Below, in pieces: positions 26,629 through 36,464 of a DNA stretch of 64,000 nt. Made by a program: the position numbers and the translations under genes. The notes under the pieces were generated by a model that saw only the letters and a program-made list of their open reading frames with translations, made no database searches and was not told the DNA's origin. Each line of letters starts with the position of its first letter. The stretch's first letter is position 1. The stretch is from Saprospiraceae bacterium (GTDB taxonomy: Bacteria; Bacteroidota; Bacteroidia; Chitinophagales; Saprospiraceae), in contig JADJPZ010000004.1 in the NCBI GenBank assembly GCA_016713025.1, forward strand, positions 1,178,001 through 1,242,000. The letters run 5' to 3'.

Positions 26629-28982
26629 AAAACAAAAACTGCTTCAGATTATTGTCATCAGGTGCATTTGTTGTTGCTCTTATTTTAGTTTTTATAAATA
26701 TTTCATTTGCTCAAAAAGGTGACAAAACAAATTGGAATGTCCTTCCCTACAATGAAAATATTGTAAAACTCATCTACCAGCCATCTGGATATCTGACCTC
26801 CGAAAACATCAGTGATGCAGTCATCCTAAAGCCAGTAAAACATACGAAAATTCCAATTGAAACATTAGGAAATGAAATCATCATTGGTGATAAAACAAAA
26901 GTTTCAGTCAATTATCACATGGCAGCCAATGGAATGAGAGGATTTTCTATTGGTCTGGCGGACCATGAAAAAATTTATGGAGGCGGAGAAAGAGCCCTGC
27001 CATTAAACCGACGAGGTTATAGTTTCAATTTGCACAATAATCCATGGTATGGTTATGAAAACGGTGCCGACAATCTGAACTATTCTGTCCCTTTTTTCCA
27101 ATCTTCACTTGGCTATGGAATATTTTTTGATAACCCATCTTCAGGACAGGCTGACATAGGCAAATCAGTAGAAAACAAAATGAATGTCACTTTCTCAAGC
27201 GGAGAGTTGAATGTGTACATTATTTTTGGAAATACACCAGAAAAGATACTGAGTCAATACCACCTACTAACGGGAAAACAAGGTCTGCCACCAAGGTGGA
27301 CTTTGGGTAATTTTATGAGTAGATTCGGATACTCCACAGAAAAGCAGGTAATGGAGATATCAAAAACAATGGTGGACGAAATAATCCCTTTTGATGGGGT
27401 TATTATCGACTTGTTTTGGTTTGGTGACAGCATCAAAGGAACCATGGGCAATCTTGAATGGGTCAATAAGTCCCGTTGGCCTGATCCGGCAGGTATGATA
27501 AAAAAGCTTAAGGATAAAAATAAAAAAACGATCCTCATCACCGAGCCTTTTATCCTGAAATCATCGCTCAATTATGAAGTTTCAAAAAAATATCACGCAA
27601 CGGATTCACTTGGTCAACCTTTTGTCCTTACTGATTTTTACTTTGGTTTGGGTGGATTAATCGACATTTTCAGAAAAGATGCTGCCAACTGGTTTTGGGA
27701 AAAACATGATCGACAAAACAAAATTGGTGTGGCTGCATGGTGGGGCGACCTTGGCGAACCTGAAAAACATCCATCAGAAATGTATCATGATTTGACAGAT
27801 TCAGGCTTCAAAAGAAGATTTAAAGCCAATGAAGTACATAACTTATATGGGCACTACTGGACAAAAATGCTTTATGAAAATTATAGCAAACATTATCCGG
27901 ATACAAGGCTTTTTAGTCTCAACAGAAGTGGTTTTGCAGGAAGTCAAAGATACAACATCATACCATGGAGTGGTGATGTCTCTCGCAGCTGGAGTGGTTT
28001 TAAGGCTCAATTGCCATTAATGTTGGGTATGAGCATGAGTGGAATACCTTATATACACTCTGATGCCGGAGGATTTGCAGGCGGGTCAGGAGATTATGAA
28101 CTTTATATCCGGTGGTTACAGTTTTCAGCATTTACACCTATACTCAGACCTCATGGCACTGCTTTGTTCGAGCTGGATCCAGCTGCTTACAGTTTTCCTT
28201 CTGAACCTGCACTGATGCCTGAACCATACAAATCTATGGCAAGGGAGGTCATTCAGTTGCGGTACAAATTGCTGCCATATAACTATACACTTGCTTATCA
28301 ACAGACCATACTTGGAAAACCTTTAGTTTCACCATTATATTATGTTTTTCCCAATGACAAAAAAGCCGAACCAATCGAAGACCAGTTTATGTGGGGAGAA
28401 AATATCATGGTAGTCCCAATTACAGATAAAGGTGCCATATCAAAGGAGTGTCTTTTGCCTGAGGGTAAGTGGTATGAATTGAACTTTAATCAATCAAGAG
28501 GTGAAAAAATTATTGAAAAGTCTGTAGTTGTACCAGCATTGCTCGAAAAGCCTGTCCTGTTTGTCAAAAGTGGTAGTTTCATACCTATCATTGACAAATC
28601 AGGTGCATCTACAGAAGATTATACTACTGATACATTGACTGTCCACTATTATTTTGATAATAAGAAAAGCAGTTATACACTTTTCAATGACGATGGATGG
28701 AGCAAATCATCTCTCAAAAATGATAATTATGAATTGCTGACTTTTTCGGCTGAACCGCAAGCAGAGCAATTGTCCATTACATTACAATTAAAAAAAGGAA
28801 AAAAATTTCCGAAAAGAACACATCCGCGGCATATCATATTTGTGATCCATGGAAATGATGAGCTGATGTACACTCAACCAGGATCATCAAAAAGTAATAA
28901 ACACAAATTGCAATTGGTCAATAACAGATATTCGATCGACATGACCAAAAACAAAATGAGTTTTCTGTTGACTAAAAAATAG
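26604..28982 (+). CDS. Glycoside hydrolase family 31
   Basis: 792 residues. Signal segment after a short basic start (GAFVVALILVFINISFAQK). Cleaves alpha-linked glucose, xylose or related residues in the periplasm or at the surface. GH31 TIM-barrel marks: YGGGERALPLNRRGYSFNL, RWTLGNFMSRFGYSTEKQV, the nucleophile region AWWGDLGEPEKHPSEMYHD, and IPYIHSDAGGFAGGSGDYELYIRW with the acid/base aspartate, followed by C-terminal beta domains. The start overlaps the methyltransferase by 25 bp in another frame. Confidence 0.94.
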   Translation: MENRIIWLKNKNCFRLLSSGAFVVALILVFINISFAQKGDKTNWNVLPYNENIVKLIYQPSGYLTSENISDAVILKPVKHTKIPIETLGNEIIIGDKTKVSVNYHMAANGMRGFSIGLADHEKIYGGGERALPLNRRGYSFNLHNNPWYGYENGADNLNYSVPFFQSSLGYGIFFDNPSSGQADIGKSVENKMNVTFSSGELNVYIIFGNTPEKILSQYHLLTGKQGLPPRWTLGNFMSRFGYSTEKQVMEISKTMVDEIIPFDGVIIDLFWFGDSIKGTMGNLEWVNKSRWPDPAGMIKKLKDKNKKTILITEPFILKSSLNYEVSKKYHATDSLGQPFVLTDFYFGLGGLIDIFRKDAANWFWEKHDRQNKIGVAAWWGDLGEPEKHPSEMYHDLTDSGFKRRFKANEVHNLYGHYWTKMLYENYSKHYPDTRLFSLNRSGFAGSQRYNIIPWSGDVSRSWSGFKAQLPLMLGMSMSGIPYIHSDAGGFAGGSGDYELYIRWLQFSAFTPILRPHGTALFELDPAAYSFPSEPALMPEPYKSMAREVIQLRYKLLPYNYTLAYQQTILGKPLVSPLYYVFPNDKKAEPIEDQFMWGENIMVVPITDKGAISKECLLPEGKWYELNFNQSRGEKIIEKSVVVPALLEKPVLFVKSGSFIPIIDKSGASTEDYTTDTLTVHYYFDNKKSSYTLFNDDGWSKSSLKNDNYELLTFSAEPQAEQLSITLQLKKGKKFPKRTHPRHIIFVIHGNDELMYTQPGSSKSNKHKLQLVNNRYSIDMTKNKMSFLLTKK

Positions 28983-29111
28983 TAGCTTCACATTAACCAT
29001 AGTCAACAGTAAGTTTTAAATTATGGTTAATGTAGATGAATGCTCTTGTTAAAGTTTGACAATCATACTAAAGTAAAGTCAATCGATGAAAAAGTGAGCT
29101 GAAAACAGTTC

Positions 29112-30146
29112 CTATTCTGCAAAATAGAAGAATCCCGGTATAATGCCAGCGGTATATCTGCCCGTGGCTTTGCTGATGGGATCGATATGTGTGACAGTAC
29201 CATCACTTTGGAAGTTACCGGCATCAGCAAGATACAACCTGCCCTTAGTATGATGGTAGCCTATAGCATAAAATGAACCATCATAGACTGATTCTTTTTC
29301 AAATGTCTGGTCAGTGATATCATGAGCAAAAACTTTTCCTGCCATCAAAAAAAACAGTCTGTCTTTGTTCTTATCGATTGCCAGCCCATTTACGTCATTG
29401 TTCAGTTTAAAACTTTTCTCCACTTTGTCATTGACTAGCCTGACCAATGCTCCGTCAGTACTTAAAGCCGGATTTGCCCAATCTGAGTTACCACCACAAA
29501 GGATCCAAATGGCTCCGTTTTTGTCAGAAACAATATGTGTTGGGTTGTCAGAGATGTCAAGTCTTTGTGTGATGGTATTGGTCTTGATATCGATGATGGC
29601 AATACTCTTTGATTTTTCAGTTACTGTACTGATAGTGACATAAAGCTTATCTCCGGATATCAACATACTTTCCGGTGCGCCTCCTGTTTTTATAGTTGCA
29701 GTGATGCTTAAAGTCTTAGGGTTAATTTCGTATACATTTCCGCTCTTGAAGTCAGCTCCCCAGGCACTGACATAAAGTTTTGTACTACTTGCTGCAAAGT
29801 ACCTTGGAAGACTTATGCCCTTGATTTCACCTTGAGATTTGAATGTAGTACCGTCGCATACTGCTATTTTGTTGGCGTTGTTGACAGCAATAAAATATTT
29901 GTTATCATGGGCTATCATACTTTGAGCAATATTTCCCAGCACTTGACCGGGGTTTTCTTTTTCAAATACATTCTTGATAGTATCCTTATAGTTGTGGAAT
30001 GTGATAGTGCCGGTTCCTGATTGGAAGACACCCTGATTGACTACAAAAACACCTTTGGAATATTGTCCTAAGTCTGAAGTATCGTCTTTACTGCACGAAA
30101 AGAATAAAAATGAAATGAAAACGGGTACTAAAAATTTTGAGTTCAT
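29112..30146 (-). CDS. BtuG-like surface lipoprotein, YncE/DUF5074-type beta-propeller
   Basis: 344 residues. Lipoprotein signal FISFLFFSCSKDD (lipobox FFSC). The mature part consists of repeating blades (KGVFVVNQGVFQSGTGTITFHN, then LYVSAWGADFKSGNVYEIN, GAPESMLISGDKLYVTIS, HIVSDKNGAIWILCGG), as in YncE-like seven-bladed propellers. In gut Bacteroides the surface protein BtuG of this type captures vitamin B12 and hands it to BtuB. The gene directly follows btuB (13 bp) under one cobalamin riboswitch, so the BtuG role is a sound inference. Confidence 0.88.
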   Translation of the reverse strand: MNSKFLVPVFISFLFFSCSKDDTSDLGQYSKGVFVVNQGVFQSGTGTITFHNYKDTIKNVFEKENPGQVLGNIAQSMIAHDNKYFIAVNNANKIAVCDGTTFKSQGEIKGISLPRYFAASSTKLYVSAWGADFKSGNVYEINPKTLSITATIKTGGAPESMLISGDKLYVTISTVTEKSKSIAIIDIKTNTITQRLDISDNPTHIVSDKNGAIWILCGGNSDWANPALSTDGALVRLVNDKVEKSFKLNNDVNGLAIDKNKDRLFFLMAGKVFAHDITDQTFEKESVYDGSFYAIGYHHTKGRLYLADAGNFQSDGTVTHIDPISKATGRYTAGIIPGFFYFAE

Positions 30147-30158
30147 AATGTTTGATTT

Positions 30159-31966
30159 TTATTTATGTTTAAAATATAATTTGAATAAAATATTTCCTGA
30201 AATACCGGGAAGTGGGAAGAATCTTACAATTTGGTATTGATGATTGGTTAGATTTTGGATGGATGCAGTGACATCAGCTTTGTCACCTATAGTATATTTA
30301 TAAAAAAGATCAATGATATAATATGGTGATAAATGATATTGATTGTCAGGTGTGTAAGACCTTATACCAGTAAAACGAAAGTTGCCGTATAAGGTATGCT
30401 TTTTTTTCTTGATTAAAAAGCCTGATGTAAAGGTATGTTGCGGGACATAGATGAGTTGTTTTCCTACCAGTTCTTTTTCAAAATAGTGGTCAGAAGCTGA
30501 AGTTCGGTTATAATGATATTCAATATCTGCTTTGTAGGTAGTAGTAGATGTATTCCATTCTTTGCTGACATGACATTCAAATCCGCGGGACAAAACGGTT
30601 TTTTGATTCAATGGTGACCACAATCCATTGGATGTCGGAATCCACTGAATCCAGTCTTTTACATAATTCATATATAGCTGACTTTGTACCTTTAACCCTT
30701 TCAGTATGATGTTGTGCTTTAATTCAGCCTGATGAGAAATTTCTGTTTTCAGCTGGTTGTTACCGGATACTGGCCAATACAAATCGTTAAATCCAGGAAG
30801 ATTGTAGTTACGGCTTACTTGCAAAGACATCTTTTCATGGGAGACACTCCCCGTAAATGAAAAAGGCATCCATCGGTTGTCAGTGTAGTCTTGTCTGGCA
30901 GATATAAATAGCTTATATCGATTTACTTTGAACATTTTTGAAGATGCCAGATTCAGTTGGCTGCGCACTTTTATATCTGAAAAAAATTGGCATCAACGAC
31001 ATCTTTTCTATAAGTGATTTTCGCTATAAACTCTTTTTTGGAGGAAAATTCAGTTCCTGAAGAATAAATTTTGACATTTGATCTTGAGTCAACCACAGGA
31101 GTGGAAAACCTTATATTTTCATCCATATACGATATCCAAGTATTAAACTTACTTTTGGCAAAAAGAAAGGTGTGGCCTGCTTTGAATCTGTTGTTACTAT
31201 CTTTTTGTTGCTGTGAGACATGCGCGGAGGTGACGCCTGATGGAATCTCTCTGTCTGACGCTTGTGACCAAATACCCAGTCTTATAGCCTGATTTTTTGA
31301 CAAATAATAAGTGGAGTTATATAAGAGGTTGTATTTCAACTGATTTGTACCGATTCTATTTTCTTTTTGTTTATTGAATGTGTAGGTGTAGGAGTTTTGG
31401 TGTATAGAGAGGTCAGCCCCAAGTGTTCCTGAATACCTGGAGCCTTGATGAGTATATTTTGTGAGCAAGTCCACATTTTCCAACGAAGATAGCTGAATCC
31501 CAATAAGACTTTGCCTGTCATGGGGGTTGGTTGAAATATTAAGTGCTCCTGCTATGGCATTGCTTCCTGTGAGTGTGGGTGATCCAAAACTATAAAACTG
31601 TGTTCCTGAATACAAATGAAGCGGAATCAGACTCAGATCAAAACTACCATTGACCATACTCTGGATGTTGATGCCTTCCCATAAAACCGGCAAATGCCTT
31701 GTGCCCATACCTCTGTGCAGGAGCGTTGTCAATCCTCCGGGCGATGACTGCTGTAGCTGAGCGGATGCAATCGAAGATAAAAATGTGGAGACGCCTGGCT
31801 GTATATCAGCAGGATATGTGTGGGAAGGTTTGGAATTTTTAAATAAGTGATGTACGGTATCTACTATAAATACAGAATCAATAGTGACTTGTGAACGAAC
31901 ACTAACCCACATCAATACATTTAATAATACCAGATAAACTATCTTCACATCAGACATTATAAGCAT
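30159..31966 (-). pseudogene. btuB: TonB-dependent vitamin B12 receptor BtuB, frameshifted
   Basis: Two consecutive frames together make about 600 residues, the size of BtuB. The first (31966-30971) has the signal sequence, a plug domain (PGGLTTLLHRGMGTRHLPVLWEG, NAIAGALNIST) and early barrel strands. The second (from about 30980 to 30159) holds the remaining barrel and ends with the strand ISGNILFKLYFKH. The break lies in a T7 run (plus-strand A7 at about 30979-30985): one more T would read through NFFSDIKVRSQLNL. A homopolymer sequencing error is as likely as real inactivation, since the riboswitch and BtuG-like gene are intact. Confidence 0.9.
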
Positions 31967-32296
31967 AGGTTTAAATTTTTTTCTTAACTCAAAGTAGAAA
32001 AATTAAACTTACACTGACTATCAATTACCCTTGTGGGCTTTCCTTTTATATTGCAGAGTGACATTGGGGAAAATCCTGAATGGTTGTAATATGCATTCCA
32101 GAAATATTACCGGTTGCAGCTTACTTATTACCAAAAAGCAAGAGTTAGTCAAAATTTTCATATTTGATCGAAAGTGTAAAAATACGTTTGTCGTTTTCAA
32201 TCAAACACTGAAATTCTAAATAAACTCTCCTGAATTACTTTTTGCATAATTCACATTTAGGCTCGACTTTTATCCCGAAAGTCATCACACATAAAT

Positions 32297-32480
32297 CTTT
32301 GAGGCAGGTCTTCTGACTTTTTCAATTTCAACGTCTTCCCATCGATACAGACAGTGACATTGCTGTTGAAACCATATACTTGAAATTACAGCTACGGGTA
32401 TAGTTCCTGACTTGCACAGGATTCCCTTTTAATGAAGAGCAATTATTTATTGCCATTTCAACCTTCAAAGCAAGGCAAAG
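32297..32480 (-). ncRNA. Cobalamin (B12) riboswitch
   Basis: On the minus strand the conserved parts occur in order: GGGAATCCTGTGCAAGTCAGG, ACTATACCCGTAGCTGTAA (the B12 box), CACTG, GATGGGAAGAC, and the closing AGTCAGAAGACCTGCC. CTTTG at the 5' side and CAAAG at the 3' side could close P1. It lies 330 bp before btuB. The family binds adenosylcobalamin and lowers expression of B12 uptake genes when the ligand is plentiful. The stretch 31967-32296 between it and btuB shows no gene and is presumably the expression platform and leader. Confidence 0.95.
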
Positions 32481-32572
32481 GTAGAGATATTTAAAGGATT
32501 AGTTGAATTTTTCATTTAAATTTTATAACCATAAAGCCAGAAGAAAATTAGTTCATAACATTTGTAAGGTTA

Positions 32573-32724
32573 GAGTATGTTTAATTTTTTTTTTAGTTGT
32601 AAATCAAGAAATTATGGTTCTGGCGATAAATTATTAACGAATTTAGTGAACTAAATGAGGCGATTATTTTGAAGTCAGGTTTATAATATATTGATTTTAA
32701 GGCAATAAAAATTTAAACATATTC
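32573..32724. repeat. Hairpin-rich cassette (M family), short copy M3
   Basis: 152 bp with GAGTATGTTTAAT at the left and the AAATTTAAACATATTC end at the right. The internal sequence is unrelated to M1 and M2 apart from the ends. Its right end abuts the stop codon of the LptF/G gene, just as M2 abuts the DUF6787 stop. Confidence 0.6.
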
Positions 32725-34374
32725 TTATTTCGATTTTGATCTTTTGAAATATTTACCTACGATATCATTGAATGAAGAAAAATTTAACCCCATATCTCTT
32801 AGAGCCATATAACTCAACAGGACAGCAAAAGGCAGAAGAATAAAACACGATAACCAAGCTGCCCTCAAGCCTGAAATATCTCCGTTTTTGTTGAGCTTCT
32901 CCCCGTAAATGGTAGAGATGATAAATATCATATAAAACAGAATGGCCACTAGCAATGGATATCCATAACCACCTTTTCGTATGATACTACCTAATGGAGC
33001 ACCAATAAAAAGAAAAATAATACACACTGATGCCCAACTGTATTGCTGATTGAGTCTGAGCATATATTTTTCAAAGTATCGTTTGTTGTCAGTATTTATA
33101 TTATTTAATGTGAGCAATTCGTCTCTGTCCCTGGATAGATTTGTTTGAGCTCTTATCATTACTTCCCGATGATCTATAGAGTCTATCATATCTGCGATGT
33201 GAACTATTCCTTTTTGATTACCAGTCTTGAACTTGATTATTTTTTTTACTGGCTCTGGTGTAATAGGAAGAGGTGCTGTTGTTGATTGAGCATTTTGCTC
33301 CGTTGCTGATCTTACAGAGATATGTGTTTTATGATGTACAGATTGATTTTCAGTAGATTGTACTTCCATGGCATTGTCCATGTTTGTTCGGTATGAAGTA
33401 TCACTTTGGGTTGAATTGTAGTCTGCATTTGCATTCTGTTCTTTGTTATGGTCAATATTTTGATTGGAATTTGGTGTGAAAATCAGATTTGCTCTGTTTG
33501 CGATCTTTTCAGTATTTACTTTAACATCAGTTCTGAAAGAGTCGATGGATTTTAAGAGTTGAATGGTATTCATCATGTCCTCCCTGTTTCTGTTAAAATT
33601 AAGCAATCCATCTTGTCCATCAAACTGATTCATATCAAATGATTTTATCCATTGGTCAAAATATGTTCTCGTAAAGGGTATCTCTGACTGATCTGAACCA
33701 AGTTTCAGCTTTTTTTCACCTTCTTTGTAGTGAACTCCGGTATCTAACTGCATTACAAAGTAACGACCATCATCGGCAGTATACATTTCTCCATTTTTGG
33801 CACTCATGATACCGATCAGGCTCTTATCATTGGCTGTGTGGTCAAAGATAAGTACATCATGGATCCCCCGTTTATCGTCATCTATCTTATTCACCCTGAT
33901 GATCGTTTCTCCAAATGCATCATTGAAAATTCCTTGCTCTATTGCCAGTGCAGCTTTTTGTTTCCTGATGGTCTGAAATCTTTTGTTGAACTGTAGTAAA
34001 GAAACGGGTTTAAGGTAATTGGATGCGAAAATGGAAAATAAGGCAATCAATGAAGCGACCACCAGTCCTGGTATCATGATACGATATAATGATACTCCGG
34101 CAGATTTCATGCTGGATAATTCATATTTTTCAGCCATGTCTCCAAAAACCATTACCGAAGATATCAATACTGTAATAGGAACAGCCATCGGTATGAGTGT
34201 CACAGCATAATAAAATATCAATTCGATGATTTCAAATACTGTAATACCTTTACCAAGGATGTCGTCGATGTATTTCCACAAAAACTGCATCACCAGCACA
34301 AACGTAGCTATAAAGTAGGAGAGAATGGCGGGTCCGATAAAACTTTGAATAATGAGTTTATCTATCTTTTTCAA
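32725..34374 (-). CDS. LptF/LptG family permease (YjgP/YjgQ)
   Basis: 549 residues. Inner-membrane component of the lipopolysaccharide export ABC system (LptB2FG). N-terminal membrane helices (AILSYFIATFVLVMQFLWKYI, LIFYYAVTLIPMAVPITVLISSVMVFGDMAEKYEL), a large periplasmic domain, and C-terminal helices (SWASVCIIFLFIGAPLGSII, YPLLVAILFYMIFIISTIYGEKL). About 80 residues of low-complexity Asn/Ser/Thr/Gln-rich sequence (near 295-375) are inserted in the periplasmic part, making it longer than typical. Whether it is LptF or LptG is not decidable from this alone. Confidence 0.93.
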   Translation of the reverse strand: MKKIDKLIIQSFIGPAILSYFIATFVLVMQFLWKYIDDILGKGITVFEIIELIFYYAVTLIPMAVPITVLISSVMVFGDMAEKYELSSMKSAGVSLYRIMIPGLVVASLIALFSIFASNYLKPVSLLQFNKRFQTIRKQKAALAIEQGIFNDAFGETIIRVNKIDDDKRGIHDVLIFDHTANDKSLIGIMSAKNGEMYTADDGRYFVMQLDTGVHYKEGEKKLKLGSDQSEIPFTRTYFDQWIKSFDMNQFDGQDGLLNFNRNREDMMNTIQLLKSIDSFRTDVKVNTEKIANRANLIFTPNSNQNIDHNKEQNANADYNSTQSDTSYRTNMDNAMEVQSTENQSVHHKTHISVRSATEQNAQSTTAPLPITPEPVKKIIKFKTGNQKGIVHIADMIDSIDHREVMIRAQTNLSRDRDELLTLNNINTDNKRYFEKYMLRLNQQYSWASVCIIFLFIGAPLGSIIRKGGYGYPLLVAILFYMIFIISTIYGEKLNKNGDISGLRAAWLSCFILLPFAVLLSYMALRDMGLNFSSFNDIVGKYFKRSKSK

Positions 34375-34444
34375 TGATAATATTTGCTTACTTTAATGCA
34401 AAATTACCACTTTTTTTTGATAACTATGACGAAATAGAAAATTT

Positions 34445-34620
34445 GGTGTGTATAACATATAGCACTTCTTTTAGGGTAAGAATGAAAACGAACAAACGGC
34501 ACTTTTGAGAATGTGTCTATAAGGAATATTTCGTCAATTTACCCCCAACTAAAGGCCCCTGAAGGGGAGATCAGATGTCTGAAGAGTGGTAAAGGGTGGG
34601 GCGTCCAAAAGTACAATCTA
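34445..34620. repeat. REP-like intergenic repeat (R family), diverged copy R3
   Basis: Begins GTGTGTATAACATATAGCACTTC and continues with CCCCCAACTAAAGGCCCCTGAAGGGGAGATCAG and GGGTGGGGCGTCC. The block order agrees with R2 and R4. No coding frame. Confidence 0.55.
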
Positions 34621-34682
34621 ATCAATGGTTTCTCAGAATATTATTTTTAATTTTCTGATTCTTGCGTTGAGAGATGGGATAT

Positions 34683-34809
34683 GGTGTGTATAACATATTG
34701 CACTTTTGTGAAAAAAATTAACTTGCTACATTTGCCTATACATACCCCCAACCCCTAAAGGGGAGACCAGCGCTAATATTGAAAGCATTGGCGTGGCTCG
34801 TCCCTTTAG
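34683..34809. repeat. REP-like repeat (R family), left part of copy R4, split by IS110
   Basis: GTGTGTATAACATATTGCAC, then CCCCCAACCCCTAAAGGGGAG, CCAGCGCTAATATTGAAAG, TTGGCGTGGCTCGTCCCTTT. The rest of this copy (GGGAATGAGGGTAGCGAGGG.. to GATATACACACAG) is found 1.7 kb away at 36548-36601, beyond the IS element. It still contains an unused CCCCTAAAGG site at 34752-34761. Confidence 0.75.
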
Positions 34810-34857
34810 TTATACCGTTGATTTTATAATATTTGGCGGTGTTTTTTATTACAAAGT

Positions 34858-36250
34858 TCAATCAAATTTATATGTTTGCACTTGGTAATGGTTTTGATCT
34901 CGTGCGCAACTCTTCAATTGAGTTTTGAGACTCTTCCATTGCCTTTTTATTTTATTTTCTGCTCTTCGAGAAACTGGTGCGTTTTGCATCTTTTCTAGCT
35001 CTGCCTTATAATCTGCGGTTTCTTTTCCAACTTCTCTATTTGCTGATCTGCGTCTACTGGTTTGTTTTTTTGTGTTTTAGGTTTTGATGAATCGTATGCC
35101 TCTTTGTTTGTAAGCATACCATAGATCACTCTTGTTAACTTGTTCATTATTACACCTAAAGCATCGTTATAGGTCTTACCTTTCGCTCTTTGATTTGAAT
35201 ATATCTCTTTAAAATAAGGGTCATACATAATCGCATTTTTAGCTACCATGTATATTGTACCCCTATATGAACTACTTCCTTTTTTGCTCATTTTAGGTTT
35301 CTTTGATATATCACCACTTGTATGGTTTTCTGGGTGTACTCCAAAATAGCAACAAAGTGATGCGGCACTGTTAAATCGATTTATATCTTCTATTTCTATG
35401 CTTAATGACACTGCTGACTCGATGCCGCAACCAGGAATTGTGACTAAGAAATCCGCTAAGTCGTTGGCTCCGTGTTTAGCAAGCTCTGATTGAAGTTCTT
35501 TGATCTGGGTGGAGAATAAGTTAATAGTTTGGGCCAATGTTTTAATATTTAGCTCAGTAAGTATCGTATTACCCGACCCTGAATCTAGCTTCACCGCTTT
35601 TTGGATGGCCTCAGCCTTCTCCATGGTTAACCCTTTGATTTTAGCCAAAGAAGCTGTTTTCGCATTTAATATCTTTGCCTTTGATGGATACTTTTGAAGT
35701 ACTTTATACATGTATTTTGGCATGCCATTTTTACTAAAAGTTAAAAGACCAGGAATACAACTATACACTACTTTCTCAAGTTGGTTGATATTTCTCGTCT
35801 TTTGTTTAATAAATCCTTGTATAGTTTTGTGCATCTGTTTCGCAGTATAAAAATGTAAGGATCTAGGCTTGGCTTTCTCTAGTTCTTCATAATTTTCAGA
35901 TACATGCCTAGCTATAATTTCACTACTGATGGCGTCATTAATATTGCGATGCATATTCTTTTTGACTCATGATGTGTCCGCAACGGATTAATCCTGAACA
36001 TGATGATTCGCTTATCAAAACTTACCAATTGATTATACCAATTGTTTTCATACCCACCGGTACTTTCAATAGCCAAATAGATTTTATCAATAGACAAAAG
36101 TGCCTGTGATAAGACTTTTTTGAGTTCATCAAGACCGGATTGATTATCAATAAAATTCATCCTGCGATTAGTAAATTCATTACCCTTCGAAATTAAACTG
36201 AAATCACAATAACCTTTACTTGCGTCCAGTCCTCCAAATCCAACTTTCAT
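34858..36250 (-). pseudogene. IS110 transposase, two single-base frame breaks
   Basis: About 463 residues if repaired. N-terminal RuvC-like DEDD domain (VGFGGLDASKGYCDFSLI with the first Asp, YLAIESTGGYENNW with Glu), then helical linker (NINDAISSEIIARHVSENYEE), and C-terminal domain (FLVTIPGCGIESAVSLSIEIED, then MSKKGSSSYRG). First break at the T5 run 35959-35963 (AAA slippage would restore HHESKKNMHRN). Second at 35033-35036, where this copy has one base fewer than copy 1. The first break alone could be a programmed -1 shift on AAA AAG; two breaks favour decay or sequence error. Confidence 0.88.
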
Positions 36251-36280
36251 ACATAAATTACTTTAAAATGTGTTAAAAAA

Positions 36281-36464
36281 TGTCAAGCCTTAAATTCCCT
36301 TATATTATACGATATCAATGTATCAAGTTATACCTCATGATTAAGCTTGGCGAAAGGGACACTAAAGGACGATATCTAAGTATCAAGGGGTGTTCCCCTT
36401 CAACCGCCAAGTTATAAATTATTTGTTTATCTTGAAACCATTAATTTTTAAAATGCAAACATAT
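36281..36464 (-). ncRNA. Predicted IS110 bridge RNA
   Basis: Read on the minus strand, upstream of the transposase. A target-loop candidate is closed by CTTGGCG (plus 36405-36411) and CGCCAAG (36346-36352); inside are CACCCCTT (36392-36385) and CCTTTAG (36368-36362), fitting target CCCCT/AAAGG. A donor-loop candidate follows, closed by AAGCTTAA and TTAAGGCTT (36341-36348, 36285-36293); inside are GGTATAACTT (36334-36325), identical to the right-end donor, and ATATAAG (36305-36299), complementary to the left-end donor CTTATAT. The order (target loop, then donor loop) is that of IS621. RNA ends are estimates. Confidence 0.65.

Noticed and set aside
32031..32219. A 62-codon plus-strand frame before the cobalamin riboswitch
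   Set aside because: Lies in the riboswitch-btuB leader on the opposite strand with no recognisable protein features.
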